From the NCBI RefSeq assembly GCF_008642315.1, contig NZ_CP029192.1:7688001-7752000 (forward strand): a DNA stretch of 64,000 nt. The letters are read 5' to 3'. The position numbers and the translations under genes were made by a program. The DNA is from Streptomyces venezuelae (GTDB taxonomy: Bacteria > Actinomycetota > Actinomycetes > Streptomycetales > Streptomycetaceae). This document shows, one piece after another, positions 17,629 through 26,056 of the stretch. The notes under the pieces were generated by a model, which was not told the origin of the DNA, searched no databases, and saw only the letters and a program-made list of their open reading frames with translations. Position 1 is the first letter of the stretch; the number at the start of each line of letters is the position of its first letter.

Positions 17629-18654
17629 TTGCGCGTACTGCTCACCGGACACCAGGGCTACCTGGGCACCGTGATGGCCCCGGTGCTCACCGCCGCCGGA
17701 CACGACGTCGTCGGCCTGGACTCCGGCCTGTTCGCCGACTGCGTCCTCGGCCCGCGCCCCGCGGACCCGCCCGGGCCGCGCGTCGACCTGCGCGACGTCA
17801 CGCCCGACCACCTGACCGGCATCGACGCCGTGATCCACTTGGCCGCGCTCTCCAACGACCCGCTGGGCGCGCTCGCACCGGACCTCACGTACGACATCAA
17901 CCACCACGCGTCCGTGCGCCTCGCCCGGCTGGCCCGCGAGGCCGGAGTGCGACGCTTCCTGTACGCCTCCACCTGCTCCGTCTACGGCGCCGCGGGCGGC
18001 GGCGAACTGGTCGCCGAGGACGCTCCGCTGCGGCCCGTGACGCCGTACGCGGAGTCCAAGGTGCGGGTCGAGGACGACCTGCACGCCCTCGCCGACGACG
18101 ACTTCAGCCCGGTGTACATGCGCAACGCCACCGCCTTCGGCTACTCGCCGCGACTGCGCGCCGACATCGTCCTGAACAACCTGGTCGGCCACGCCCTCCT
18201 GTCCGGCGAGGTCCTCGTCCTCTCCGACGGCACGCCCTGGCGCCCGCTCGTCCACGCCGCCGACATCGCACGGGCCTTCACCGCCGCGCTCACCGCGCCG
18301 CGCGACGCCGTGCACGACCTGGCGTTCAACATCGGCAGCGAGACCAACAACGTCACGGTCGCCGAGATCGCCGAACAGGTCGCCGAGGCCGTGTCCGGCG
18401 CGAAGGTGCGGATCACCGGCGAGAACGGCGCCGACCCCCGCTCCTACCGCGTCGACTTCTCCCGGTTCCGCGCCGCGATCCCCGGCTTCGAGTGCGAGTG
18501 GACGGTTCTGCGCGGCGCTCTCGAACTCGCCGACGCCTACCGCAAGCACGGCCTGACCCGCGAGGACTTCGAGCAGCGCTTCACCCGCCTCGCCGTGCTG
18601 CGCGCGGCGTCCGACGCCGGCACCGTCGACGACACCCTGCGGTGGCGCCGATGA
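17629..18654 (+). CDS. NAD-dependent epimerase/dehydratase (SDR)
   Basis: A 341-residue extended short-chain dehydrogenase. The NAD-binding motif GHQGYLG is at residues 7-13. The active site shows STCSVYG and YAESK, that is Tyr-x-x-x-Lys. It is related to UDP-glucose 4-epimerase and NDP-sugar dehydratases and probably acts on the nucleotide sugar made by the adjacent nucleotidyltransferase; the exact reaction is not determinable. TTG 17629 is chosen since it sits 3 bp after the previous stop, after CTGGGGGA. It overlaps the next gene by 4 bp. Confidence 0.85.
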   Translation: MRVLLTGHQGYLGTVMAPVLTAAGHDVVGLDSGLFADCVLGPRPADPPGPRVDLRDVTPDHLTGIDAVIHLAALSNDPLGALAPDLTYDINHHASVRLARLAREAGVRRFLYASTCSVYGAAGGGELVAEDAPLRPVTPYAESKVRVEDDLHALADDDFSPVYMRNATAFGYSPRLRADIVLNNLVGHALLSGEVLVLSDGTPWRPLVHAADIARAFTAALTAPRDAVHDLAFNIGSETNNVTVAEIAEQVAEAVSGAKVRITGENGADPRSYRVDFSRFRAAIPGFECEWTVLRGALELADAYRKHGLTREDFEQRFTRLAVLRAASDAGTVDDTLRWRR

Positions 18655-19925
18655 CCGAGACCGGCAGGCGGATGCACGCGCTGGTGGAGCGGCTCTACCC
18701 GCTCTGCCGGAGCATCACGGGCGACGGCGTGCGCGCCACCCTGCAGATCGTCGACGAGTACGTCCCGCTCACCGTGCACGAGGTGCCGACCGGGACGCAG
18801 GTGCTCGACTGGACGGTGCCGCAGGAGTGGAACATCCGGGACGCGTACGTCGCCGACTCCACGGGCCGCAGGGTCGTCGACTTCGCCGCGTCCAGCCTGC
18901 ACGTGCTCGGCTACAGCGTGCCGGTCGCGGCGACCGTGCCGCTCGCCGAGCTGCGCGAGCATCTGCACACCCTGCCGGACCATCCGAGCTGGGTGCCGTA
19001 CCGCACCAGTTACTACAAGCCGGAGTGGGGTTTCTGCCTCTCCCAGGAGACCCTGGACGCGCTGCCGGACGGCGACTACGAGGTGCGCATCGACTCCACG
19101 CTCGCCGACGGCCACCTCACCTACGCCGAGCACGTCGTCCCCGGGCAGGTCGCCGACGAGGTGATCGTCTCCTGCCACGTCTGCCACCCGTCGCTGGCCA
19201 ACGACAACCTGGCAGGCATCGCGGTGGCGACGTTCCTCGCCCGGGCGCTGGCCGAGGAGAACCCGTACTACACCTACAGGTTCATCTTCGCGCCCGGCAC
19301 CGTCGGCGCGATCACCTGGCTGGCGCGGAACGCCGAGCGGATCGAACAGGTCAAGCACGGGCTCGTGCTGGCCTGCGCGGGCGACTCGGGGCGGCTCACG
19401 TACAAGCAGAGCAGGCGCGGCGACGCGGAGATCGACCGGGTGCTGCGGCACGTCCTCAACGTCTCCGAACGCCCGCACCGCATCGCCGAGTTCACGCCGT
19501 ACGGCTACGACGAGCGGCAGTACTGCTCGCCCGGGTTCGACCTCGGCGTGGGCTCCCTCAGCCGCACCCCGTACGCCGGATACCCCGAGTACCACACCTC
19601 GGCGGACAACCCCGACTTCGTCTCCCCGGAGGCGATGGCGGACACCCTGTCCGTCTGCCGCGAGGCGTTCGGCATCCTCGACCGCAACCGGACGTACCAG
19701 AACCTGAGCCCCTACGGAGAACCGCAGTTGGGGCGCCGCGGGCTCTACGACGCGCTCGGCGGCCGCAGCGACACCAAGCAGGCCCAGATGGCCATGCTCT
19801 GGGTGCTCAACCTCTCCGACGGCGACCACAGCCTGCTCGACGTCGCCGAACGGTCCGGGCTGCCGTTCGACGCCGTCGCCGTCGCGGCCGACGCCCTGCA
19901 CGGCGCAGGGCTGCTCAAGGCATGA
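18651..19925 (+). CDS. DUF4910 (aminopeptidase-like, M28-fold) protein
   Basis: A 424-residue protein that I recognise as the DUF4910/aminopeptidase-like family. Possible zinc-site residues are in SCHVCHPSLANDNLAG (about 181-196) and in GYPEYHTSADNPDF near residue 312. No signal peptide is visible, so it is cytosolic. Members recur in actinobacterial sugar clusters beside C-methyltransferases and nucleotidyltransferases, and their substrate is not established. It may hydrolyse an amide on a sugar intermediate, but that is inference. Starts at ATG 18651 in a 4-bp overlap and ends in another. Confidence 0.75.
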   Translation: MTETGRRMHALVERLYPLCRSITGDGVRATLQIVDEYVPLTVHEVPTGTQVLDWTVPQEWNIRDAYVADSTGRRVVDFAASSLHVLGYSVPVAATVPLAELREHLHTLPDHPSWVPYRTSYYKPEWGFCLSQETLDALPDGDYEVRIDSTLADGHLTYAEHVVPGQVADEVIVSCHVCHPSLANDNLAGIAVATFLARALAEENPYYTYRFIFAPGTVGAITWLARNAERIEQVKHGLVLACAGDSGRLTYKQSRRGDAEIDRVLRHVLNVSERPHRIAEFTPYGYDERQYCSPGFDLGVGSLSRTPYAGYPEYHTSADNPDFVSPEAMADTLSVCREAFGILDRNRTYQNLSPYGEPQLGRRGLYDALGGRSDTKQAQMAMLWVLNLSDGDHSLLDVAERSGLPFDAVAVAADALHGAGLLKA

Positions 19926-21229
19926 CGCCGATGACCACCGAGGGGGAGAAGACGACACCGGCCGAGCCCGCCGGGCCGAGCGCCAGGCGGGGTGTCATCG
20001 GCAGGCTGTCCTGGGGCCTCGCCGACCAGGCGGCCTCCAGCATGAGCAACTTCGCCGTGGGCGTCTACGTGGCCCGCTCCCTCGGGGTGACCGCGTTCGG
20101 CGTGTTCAGCCTGGCCTGGGTGACCTACGGCGTGGTGCTCAACGTCTCCCGCGGCCTGGCCACCGACCCACTCGTGGTCCGTTTCAGCGGCGTGCCGGAG
20201 AAGGCGTGGCGGACGGCGGCGGCCCGGGCGTCGGGCACCGCGCTCGGCACCGGCCTCGCCCTCGGCGCGACGTCCGTGGTCGTCGGCCTCGCCGTCGGCG
20301 GCCGTGTCGGCTCCGCGTTCGCCTGCCTCGGCGTCGTCCTGCCGGGGCTGCTCCTCCAGGACGCGTGGCGATTCGCGTTCTTCGCCGCGGGCGCCGGCCG
20401 CAAGGCGTTCGTCAACGACATCGTGTGGGGCGTCGCACTCGTGCCCGCCCTGCTGGTCGCGGCGCACATCGGCAGCGTGGGGGCGTTCGTCATCGCCTGG
20501 GGCGGATCCGCCGCGGTGGCCGGGGCGTACGGCTGCTTCCAGTCCGGCATCCGGCCCCGGGTGACCGGCGCGCGCGCATGGCTGCGCGCGCACCGCGACC
20601 TCGGCACCCGGTACCTCGTCGAGAACGTCAGCAACAGCGGCGCGAGCCAACTGCGGGCGTACGGACTCGGCGTCATCGTCGGCGTCGGCGCGGTCGGCGT
20701 CATCCGGGGCGCCGAACTCCTGCTCGGCCCCTTCATGGCCGTCCTGATGGGGCTCTCCCTGGTCACCGTCGCCGAGGCGGCACGGGTCCTGCGCAGGGCC
20801 CCGCACCGCCTCGGCCAGTTCTGCCTCGTCCTCGGCGGCGGGCAGGCCGCCGCCGCGCTGCTCTGGGGCGGGGCGCTGCTCCTCGTACCCGACCGGGCCG
20901 GGGAACTCGTGCTCGGCGACGTATGGGGCGCCGCGTCCGAGCTCATCGTGCCGGTCACGCTCGGCGTCGTCGGCGCGGGACTCGGCACCGGCGCCGCGGC
21001 CGGACTCCGCGCGCTCGGCGCGGCCCGGCGCAGCCTGCGCAGCCAGCTGTTCGCCTCCGCCTGCTACGTCGCGGGCGGACTCGGCGGGGCGGCGGCCGGC
21101 GGCACGGTCGGCTCGGCCTGGGGCGTCGCCGCCGCGACCGTCTGCGGCTCGGCCGTGTGGTGGCTGCACCTCCGGTGGGCCCTGCGCGAGCACCACCAGA
21201 ACACCCTTCGCGAAGTGAGGACCACATGA
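19922..21229 (+). CDS. Polysaccharide flippase (Wzx-like, MOP superfamily)
   Basis: A 435-residue integral membrane protein with about twelve hydrophobic segments. The first core segment, GLADQAASSMSNFAVGVYVA followed by RSLGVTAFGVFSLAW, is typical of Wzx/polysaccharide-biosynthesis translocases. It would flip undecaprenyl-linked repeat units outward for the Wzy-like polymerase. ATG 19922 overlaps the previous stop; an ATG nine bases later is the alternative. The soluble N-terminal 28 residues are charged and Pro-rich. Confidence 0.8.
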   Translation: MTPMTTEGEKTTPAEPAGPSARRGVIGRLSWGLADQAASSMSNFAVGVYVARSLGVTAFGVFSLAWVTYGVVLNVSRGLATDPLVVRFSGVPEKAWRTAAARASGTALGTGLALGATSVVVGLAVGGRVGSAFACLGVVLPGLLLQDAWRFAFFAAGAGRKAFVNDIVWGVALVPALLVAAHIGSVGAFVIAWGGSAAVAGAYGCFQSGIRPRVTGARAWLRAHRDLGTRYLVENVSNSGASQLRAYGLGVIVGVGAVGVIRGAELLLGPFMAVLMGLSLVTVAEAARVLRRAPHRLGQFCLVLGGGQAAAALLWGGALLLVPDRAGELVLGDVWGAASELIVPVTLGVVGAGLGTGAAAGLRALGAARRSLRSQLFASACYVAGGLGGAAAGGTVGSAWGVAAATVCGSAVWWLHLRWALREHHQNTLREVRTT

Positions 21230-22185
21230 CTGCAACTCGGGGCAGCAACCCGCGGCTGAGCATCGGCCTGCCCGTGTACAACGGCGAGGAGTACCTCGCC
21301 GAGTCCCTCGACGCCCTGCTCGGCCAGACCTACGAGGACTTCGAGCTGGTCATCTCGGACAACGCGTCGGCCGACGGGACCCAGGACATCTGCCGCAAGT
21401 ACGCCGCGCGGGACTCCCGCATCCGCTACATCCGGCTCACCCGCAACATCGGCGCCGCACCGAACCACAACTACGTGTTCACCGAGTGCCGCGGCGAACT
21501 CTTCAAGTGGGCCTCGCACGACGACCTGTACGCCAGGGACCTCCTGCGGCGCTGCGTGGAGGCCCTCGACGAGCGGCCGCACGTGATCCTCGCCCACGCC
21601 GACCAGGCCGTCATCGACGGCGACGGCAAGGTCAAGGTCCCCTACGAGTACACGCTCGCCACCGACTCGCCGCGCGCGCCCGAGCGCTTCCGCAGCATGC
21701 TGTTCGAGCCCGGCGGCGACGACTTCTACGGCGTGATGCGGGCCGACGTCCTGCGCCGCGTGAAACCGCACGACAGCTACCACCACGCGGACCGCACCTT
21801 CGTCGCCGAGATCGGCCTGCACGGCCCCTTCCACCAGGTGCCCGAACTCCTCTACTTCCGCCGCGACCACCCCACCCGCGCCGAACGCGCCAACCCCTCC
21901 AAGCGCTCCCGGTGCGTCAACCTGGACCCGAGGCGCGCAGGGCTGCTGCACCCCACGCCCCGTCTCCTCGCCGAGTACGTCGCCGGGTTCGTCTCGGCGA
22001 TCCGGCGGGCACCGCTCTCCGCGGCCGACCGGCGCGCCTGCTACGGCCACCTGGCCGCCTGGATGACCAGCCGGGCCCGCCCCGGCGCCGGTGAACGCGT
22101 CGAGGACCGCGCCCCCGTCGACCCCGCCGAGTCCGCCGTCTCCGTCGACGCCCTCGTGGCCGGACGTGAGGGGCGGGGGGCATGA
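21226..22185 (+). CDS. Family 2 glycosyltransferase
   Basis: A 319-residue inverting GT-A glycosyltransferase. It opens with LSIGLPVYNGEEYLAESLDA and ISDNASADGTQ, the GT2 nucleotide-binding core. ASHDDLY near residue 95 supplies the DxD-like metal motif. It has no transmembrane segment, so it is a peripheral cytosolic enzyme extending the repeat unit. Coupled at both ends by 4-bp overlaps. Confidence 0.88.
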   Translation: MTATRGSNPRLSIGLPVYNGEEYLAESLDALLGQTYEDFELVISDNASADGTQDICRKYAARDSRIRYIRLTRNIGAAPNHNYVFTECRGELFKWASHDDLYARDLLRRCVEALDERPHVILAHADQAVIDGDGKVKVPYEYTLATDSPRAPERFRSMLFEPGGDDFYGVMRADVLRRVKPHDSYHHADRTFVAEIGLHGPFHQVPELLYFRRDHPTRAERANPSKRSRCVNLDPRRAGLLHPTPRLLAEYVAGFVSAIRRAPLSAADRRACYGHLAAWMTSRARPGAGERVEDRAPVDPAESAVSVDALVAGREGRGA

Positions 22186-23411
22186 AGACCGCCTCACGGG
22201 TGGGCGTGTTCGGCCTGCTCGGCTCCGGCAACCTCGGCAACGACGGATCGCTCGAAGCCGTGCTCGGGTACCTGCGCGCCGAGCACCCCGACGCGGCCGT
22301 GGACGCGCTCTGCGGCGGACCCGAGGTCGTCACGGCCCGGTACGGGATTCCCGCCACCCGGCTGCACTGGAACCGCGGGGAGTACCGCACCGCGTCACGC
22401 GTGGGCGCGATCGCCACGAAGGGCGTCGGCAAGCTCGTCGACGTGGCCCGCACCGCCGCCTGGGTGCGCAGGCACGACGTGGTGATCGTGCCGGGCATGG
22501 GCGTCCTGGAGGCCACGCTGCCGCTGCGGCCGTGGGGCTTCCCGTACTCGCTGTTCCTGCTCTGCGCGAGCGGCAGGATCTTCCGCACCCGGATCGCGCT
22601 CGTCGGCGTCGGCGCCGCCCCCATCCGCGACCGGGCGACCAGGGCCCTGGTGCGCCGCTCGGCGCGCCTCGCCGCCTACCGGTCCTACCGTGACGACCTG
22701 TCCCGCGACGCGATGCGCGCCATGGGCGTGGACACGGCGCCCGACGAGGTCTACCCGGACCTCGCCTTCGCCCTGCCGACCCCGCCGCCGGGCACCACGA
22801 ACGGCACGGTCTGCGTCGGCGTCATGGACTTCCACGGCGGCAACGACGACCGTGCGCGGGCCGAGGAGATCCACCGGCGCTACCTCGAAGGGACCACCCG
22901 GTTCGTCCGTGCGCTGGTCGACGAGGGCAGGCCGGTCCGGCTGCTCACCGGCGACGCCTGCGACGCGTCGGTGGTCGAAGCGATCATCGACGCGGTGGAC
23001 TCACCGCTGGTCACCGCCGCCGAGACGGCCTCGCTCGCCGACCTGATGGAGGAGATGGCGGCCGCCGACTCCGTCGTGGCGACCAGGTACCACAACCTGG
23101 TCTGCGCACTGAAGGCAGGCACTCCGACACTCGCCCTCAGCTACGCGGCCAAGAGCGACGCGCTCATGGAACGCATGGGCCTCGCCGCCCACTGCCACCC
23201 GGCCCGCGAGGTCGACACCGACCGGCTCCTCGAACAGTTCCGTGCGCTGGAGAAGCAGTCGGTGGAACTGCGCCGCACGCTCGCCGACCGGAACCGGACC
23301 GCCGCGCGTCAACTCCGAGACCAGTTTGACGCGTTGACAGCGGCCCTGTTCCCCGGTGCCCGCACCTCTTCGACCCACACAGACGCCCACGCCCTGCGGG
23401 AGACACCGTGA
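22182..23411 (+). CDS. Polysaccharide pyruvyl transferase family protein
   Basis: A 409-residue GT-B-like protein. The N-terminal GLLGSGNLGNDGSLEAVLGY, the central VIVPGMGVLE, GVGAAPIRDR and the C-terminal ATRYHNLVCALKAGTPTLAL are hallmarks of the PssK/CsaB pyruvyltransferase superfamily. The family adds a pyruvate ketal from phosphoenolpyruvate to a sugar, giving negative charge. The fold is also used by other transferases. It overlaps both neighbours by 4 bp. Confidence 0.8.
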   Translation: MKTASRVGVFGLLGSGNLGNDGSLEAVLGYLRAEHPDAAVDALCGGPEVVTARYGIPATRLHWNRGEYRTASRVGAIATKGVGKLVDVARTAAWVRRHDVVIVPGMGVLEATLPLRPWGFPYSLFLLCASGRIFRTRIALVGVGAAPIRDRATRALVRRSARLAAYRSYRDDLSRDAMRAMGVDTAPDEVYPDLAFALPTPPPGTTNGTVCVGVMDFHGGNDDRARAEEIHRRYLEGTTRFVRALVDEGRPVRLLTGDACDASVVEAIIDAVDSPLVTAAETASLADLMEEMAAADSVVATRYHNLVCALKAGTPTLALSYAAKSDALMERMGLAAHCHPAREVDTDRLLEQFRALEKQSVELRRTLADRNRTAARQLRDQFDALTAALFPGARTSSTHTDAHALRETP

Positions 23412-23959
23412 AAGCCATCCAAGTCCCCGAGATCGACGGCGCGTTCCTCTTCGAGCCGACGCCGTACGCCGACGAACGCGGCTTCTTCAGCCGCACCTTC
23501 GACGCCGACGTGGTCCGCTCCGTGGGCCTCGACCCGCACGCCTTCGTCCAGGACAGCCTGTCCCGCTCGGCACGCGGCGTGCTGCGCGGGATGCACCTGC
23601 GCTCCGGCGCGGGCGAGGCCAAGCTCGTGCGGTGCTCGTACGGAAAGATCTTCGACGTCGTCGTGGACCTGCGGAAAGACTCGCCGACGTACCTGGGCCG
23701 GGCCTTCTTCGAGCTGTCCGACGAGACACAGCTGACCCTGTACATCCCCGCGGGGTGCGCGCACGGCTTCCAGGCGCTGACCGGGACCGCCGACACCTCG
23801 TACCGCATCAACCGCCCGCACGACCCGGCCGAGGACGTCACCATCGCCTTCGACGACCCCGAGCTCGCCATCCCGTGGCCGCTGCCGCCCGCGATGATGT
23901 CCCGGCGGGACCGCGAGGCGCCGAGCCTCGCCGAGGTACTGAAGCAGAAAGAGAGCTGA
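23408..23959 (+). CDS. dTDP-4-dehydrorhamnose 3,5-epimerase family protein
   Basis: A 183-residue cupin of the RmlC family and of normal length. It carries the catalytic histidine motif RGMHLR (His63) and the PAGCAHGFQAL strand near residues 116-126, and ends in DDPELAIPWP. RmlC enzymes epimerise C3 and C5 of 4-keto-6-deoxy nucleotide sugars. RmlA, RmlB and RmlD partners are not in the window, so it either draws on another dTDP-sugar pathway or serves the CDP-sugar pathway encoded upstream. The start is GTG 23408 in a 4-bp overlap. Confidence 0.85.
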   Translation: MKAIQVPEIDGAFLFEPTPYADERGFFSRTFDADVVRSVGLDPHAFVQDSLSRSARGVLRGMHLRSGAGEAKLVRCSYGKIFDVVVDLRKDSPTYLGRAFFELSDETQLTLYIPAGCAHGFQALTGTADTSYRINRPHDPAEDVTIAFDDPELAIPWPLPPAMMSRRDREAPSLAEVLKQKES

Positions 23960-23966
23960 ACGCACC

Positions 23967-25289
23967 GTGGACCACGAAGAGTTCTCCCTGCCCCGGTCGC
24001 GGGCCGCGAACGAACGACTGCACGCCATGATCCCCGGCGGCGCCCACACGTACGCCAAGGGCGACGACCAGTACCCCGAGGGCCTGGCCCCGGTCATCAG
24101 CCACGGCAGGGGCGCCCACGTGTGGGACGTCGACGGCAACCGCTACATCGAGTACGGCTCCGGCCTGCGGTCGGTCAGCCTCGGCCACGCCCACCCCCGC
24201 GTCACCGAGGCGGTGCGGCGCGAGATCGACCGCGGCAGCAACTTCGTCCGGCCGTCCGTCGTCGAGGCCGACGCCGCCGAACGCTTCCTCGCGACCGTGC
24301 CGACCGCCGAGATGGTGAAGTTCGCGAAGAACGGCTCCGACGCGACCACCGCCGCCGTGCGCCTCGCCCGCGCCGTCACCGGGCGGCAGCGGGTGGCGGT
24401 CTGCGGCGACCACCCGTTCTTCTCCGTCGACGACTGGTTCATCGGCACCACCCCGATGTCCGCCGGCATCCCCGAGTCGACCAGCGCGCTCACGGTCGCG
24501 TTCCCGTACGGGGACCTGGCCGCCACCGACGACCTGCTCACCCGGTACCGGGACGAGGTCGCCTGCCTGATCCTCGAACCCGCCCACACCGAGCCCCCGC
24601 CCGGCTACCTCGCCGGACTGCGCGACCTGGCCGACCGGCACGGCTGCGTCCTCGTCTTCGACGAGATGATCACCGGCTTCCGCTGGTCCGAGGCGGGCGC
24701 CCAGGGCCTCTACGGCGTCACCCCCGACCTGTCCACCTTCGGCAAGGCGCTGGGCAACGGGTTCGCCGTCTCCGCGCTGGCCGGGCGCCGCGCGCTGATG
24801 GAACGGGGCGGCCTGCGCCACGGTGACGAGCGCGTGTTCCTGCTGTCCACCACGCACGGCGCGGAGACGCACTCCCTCGCCGCCGCCATGGCGGTGCAGA
24901 CCGTGTACACGGAGGAGGGCATCACCGCGCGGCTGCACGCCCTCGGCGAGCGGCTGGCCGCCGGGGTGCGGGACGCCGCGGCGAGCATGGGCGTCGACGA
25001 CCACGTCGTCGTCCGCGGCCGGGCCAGCAACCTGGTCTTCGCGACGCTCGACGCGGACGGGCAGCCCTCGCAGCAGTACCGCACCCTGTTCCTGCGCCGC
25101 CTCCTCGCGGGCGGGGTGCTCGCCCCGTCGTTCGTGGTGAGCAGCGCGCTCGACGAGGCGGACATCGACCGCACCGTGGACGTGGTGGCCCAGGCCTGCG
25201 CGGTCTACCGGAAGGCGCTGGACGCGGGCGACCCCACGCCCTGGCTGGCCGGGCGGCCGGTGAAGCCGGTCTTCCGCCGCCTGGCGTGA
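23967..25289 (+). CDS. Class III aminotransferase (glutamate-1-semialdehyde aminomutase-like)
   Basis: A 440-residue PLP enzyme. The lysine motif TFGKALGNG places the Schiff-base Lys at 260. FDEMITGFRWSEAG holds the pyridine-binding Asp, and KNGSDATTAAVRLAR the phosphate-binding region. It resembles HemL and the HemL-like aminotransferases common in surface-polysaccharide clusters. Its place as the last gene of the operon (7 bp after the epimerase) suggests amino-sugar or side-group formation rather than haem synthesis. GTG 23967 start. It converges on the PAP2 gene with only 2 bp between the stops and no hairpin terminator visible. Confidence 0.85.
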   Translation: MDHEEFSLPRSRAANERLHAMIPGGAHTYAKGDDQYPEGLAPVISHGRGAHVWDVDGNRYIEYGSGLRSVSLGHAHPRVTEAVRREIDRGSNFVRPSVVEADAAERFLATVPTAEMVKFAKNGSDATTAAVRLARAVTGRQRVAVCGDHPFFSVDDWFIGTTPMSAGIPESTSALTVAFPYGDLAATDDLLTRYRDEVACLILEPAHTEPPPGYLAGLRDLADRHGCVLVFDEMITGFRWSEAGAQGLYGVTPDLSTFGKALGNGFAVSALAGRRALMERGGLRHGDERVFLLSTTHGAETHSLAAAMAVQTVYTEEGITARLHALGERLAAGVRDAAASMGVDDHVVVRGRASNLVFATLDADGQPSQQYRTLFLRRLLAGGVLAPSFVVSSALDEADIDRTVDVVAQACAVYRKALDAGDPTPWLAGRPVKPVFRRLA

Positions 25290-25291
25290 CG

Positions 25292-25987
25292 TCAGGAGCG
25301 GTCGGAGCGGCGGGAGTCCGCGGCCCGGTCGACCGCCCACGCGGTCAACGGCACCACCGTCAGGGCCGTGCACCAGCCGCCCAGCACATCGGTCGGGTAG
25401 TGCGCGCTCAGCGCCACTTGCGCCCAGCCCATGACGGCGCCCGCCACCAGTGCCGCACCGAGCACGAGTGACAGGCCGGCCGCCCTGCCGAGGCCGAGCC
25501 GGCCGGTCGCGATGAGCGCCACCGCGACCGCGAGCGCGGTGGCGAACGCGGTGTGCCCGCTCGGGTAGGACAGGTTGTCGGCGCCGTGAATGGTGCGCCC
25601 CACCACGGACTTGACGAGCGTCGTCGCCACCACGGCCAGCGCGGCGCCGACGACCACGAGCACCGCCCCGCGCCGGTGCCGCAGCAGCAGACAGCCCGCC
25701 ACCGCTGCCACGACCAGCAGCGCGGCCCCGGCGGGCTCGCCCCAGAAGTCCGTGGCCAGGGCGACGTTCCGCCACGTCCCGCGCACACTGTCCGCCGTCG
25801 GGTCGATGAACCACCTGTCGGCCCGGCCGGCCTCGCTGTGTCCCGCGTACTGGATTCCGATGACGACGGCCGTCAGCGCGGCGAGGACCGCGATCAGCCC
25901 GAGCCACGCGCGCAGCGCGGCGGGCAGCACGGCGGAAGCGGTGGTCGGGCGGCCGGTCACCGGCTCTTCCGTGGCAAGGCGTTCCAC
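25292..25987 (-). CDS. PAP2 family phosphatase, membrane-bound
   Basis: A 231-residue protein with about six transmembrane segments. PAP2 motifs are visible as KSVVGRTIHG (C1), YPSGH (C2) and ALSAHYPTDVLGG (C3). The C3 arginine of the usual SRxxxxxH consensus reads Gln here (AQVALSAH), and the Arg-Pro of C1 reads Arg-Thr, so activity may be altered. Substrates of the family include phosphatidic acid and undecaprenyl pyrophosphate; the latter would suit the neighbouring polymer operon, but they are on opposite strands. GTG start at 25987 behind a strong GGGAGGGGAAG. Confidence 0.78.
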   Translation of the reverse strand: MERLATEEPVTGRPTTASAVLPAALRAWLGLIAVLAALTAVVIGIQYAGHSEAGRADRWFIDPTADSVRGTWRNVALATDFWGEPAGAALLVVAAVAGCLLLRHRRGAVLVVVGAALAVVATTLVKSVVGRTIHGADNLSYPSGHTAFATALAVAVALIATGRLGLGRAAGLSLVLGAALVAGAVMGWAQVALSAHYPTDVLGGWCTALTVVPLTAWAVDRAADSRRSDRS

Positions 25988-26056
25988 CTTCCCCTCCCGT
26001 CAGGGCCGTTGACGCCGCTCTGCACGCAAGCCTAACCAACGTTCGCCACACATCGG

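Noticed and set aside
14937..19925. Antibiotic biosynthetic cluster based on deoxysugar-type genes
   Set aside because: No polyketide, NRPS or other scaffold gene is present; the genes are embedded in a polysaccharide operon.
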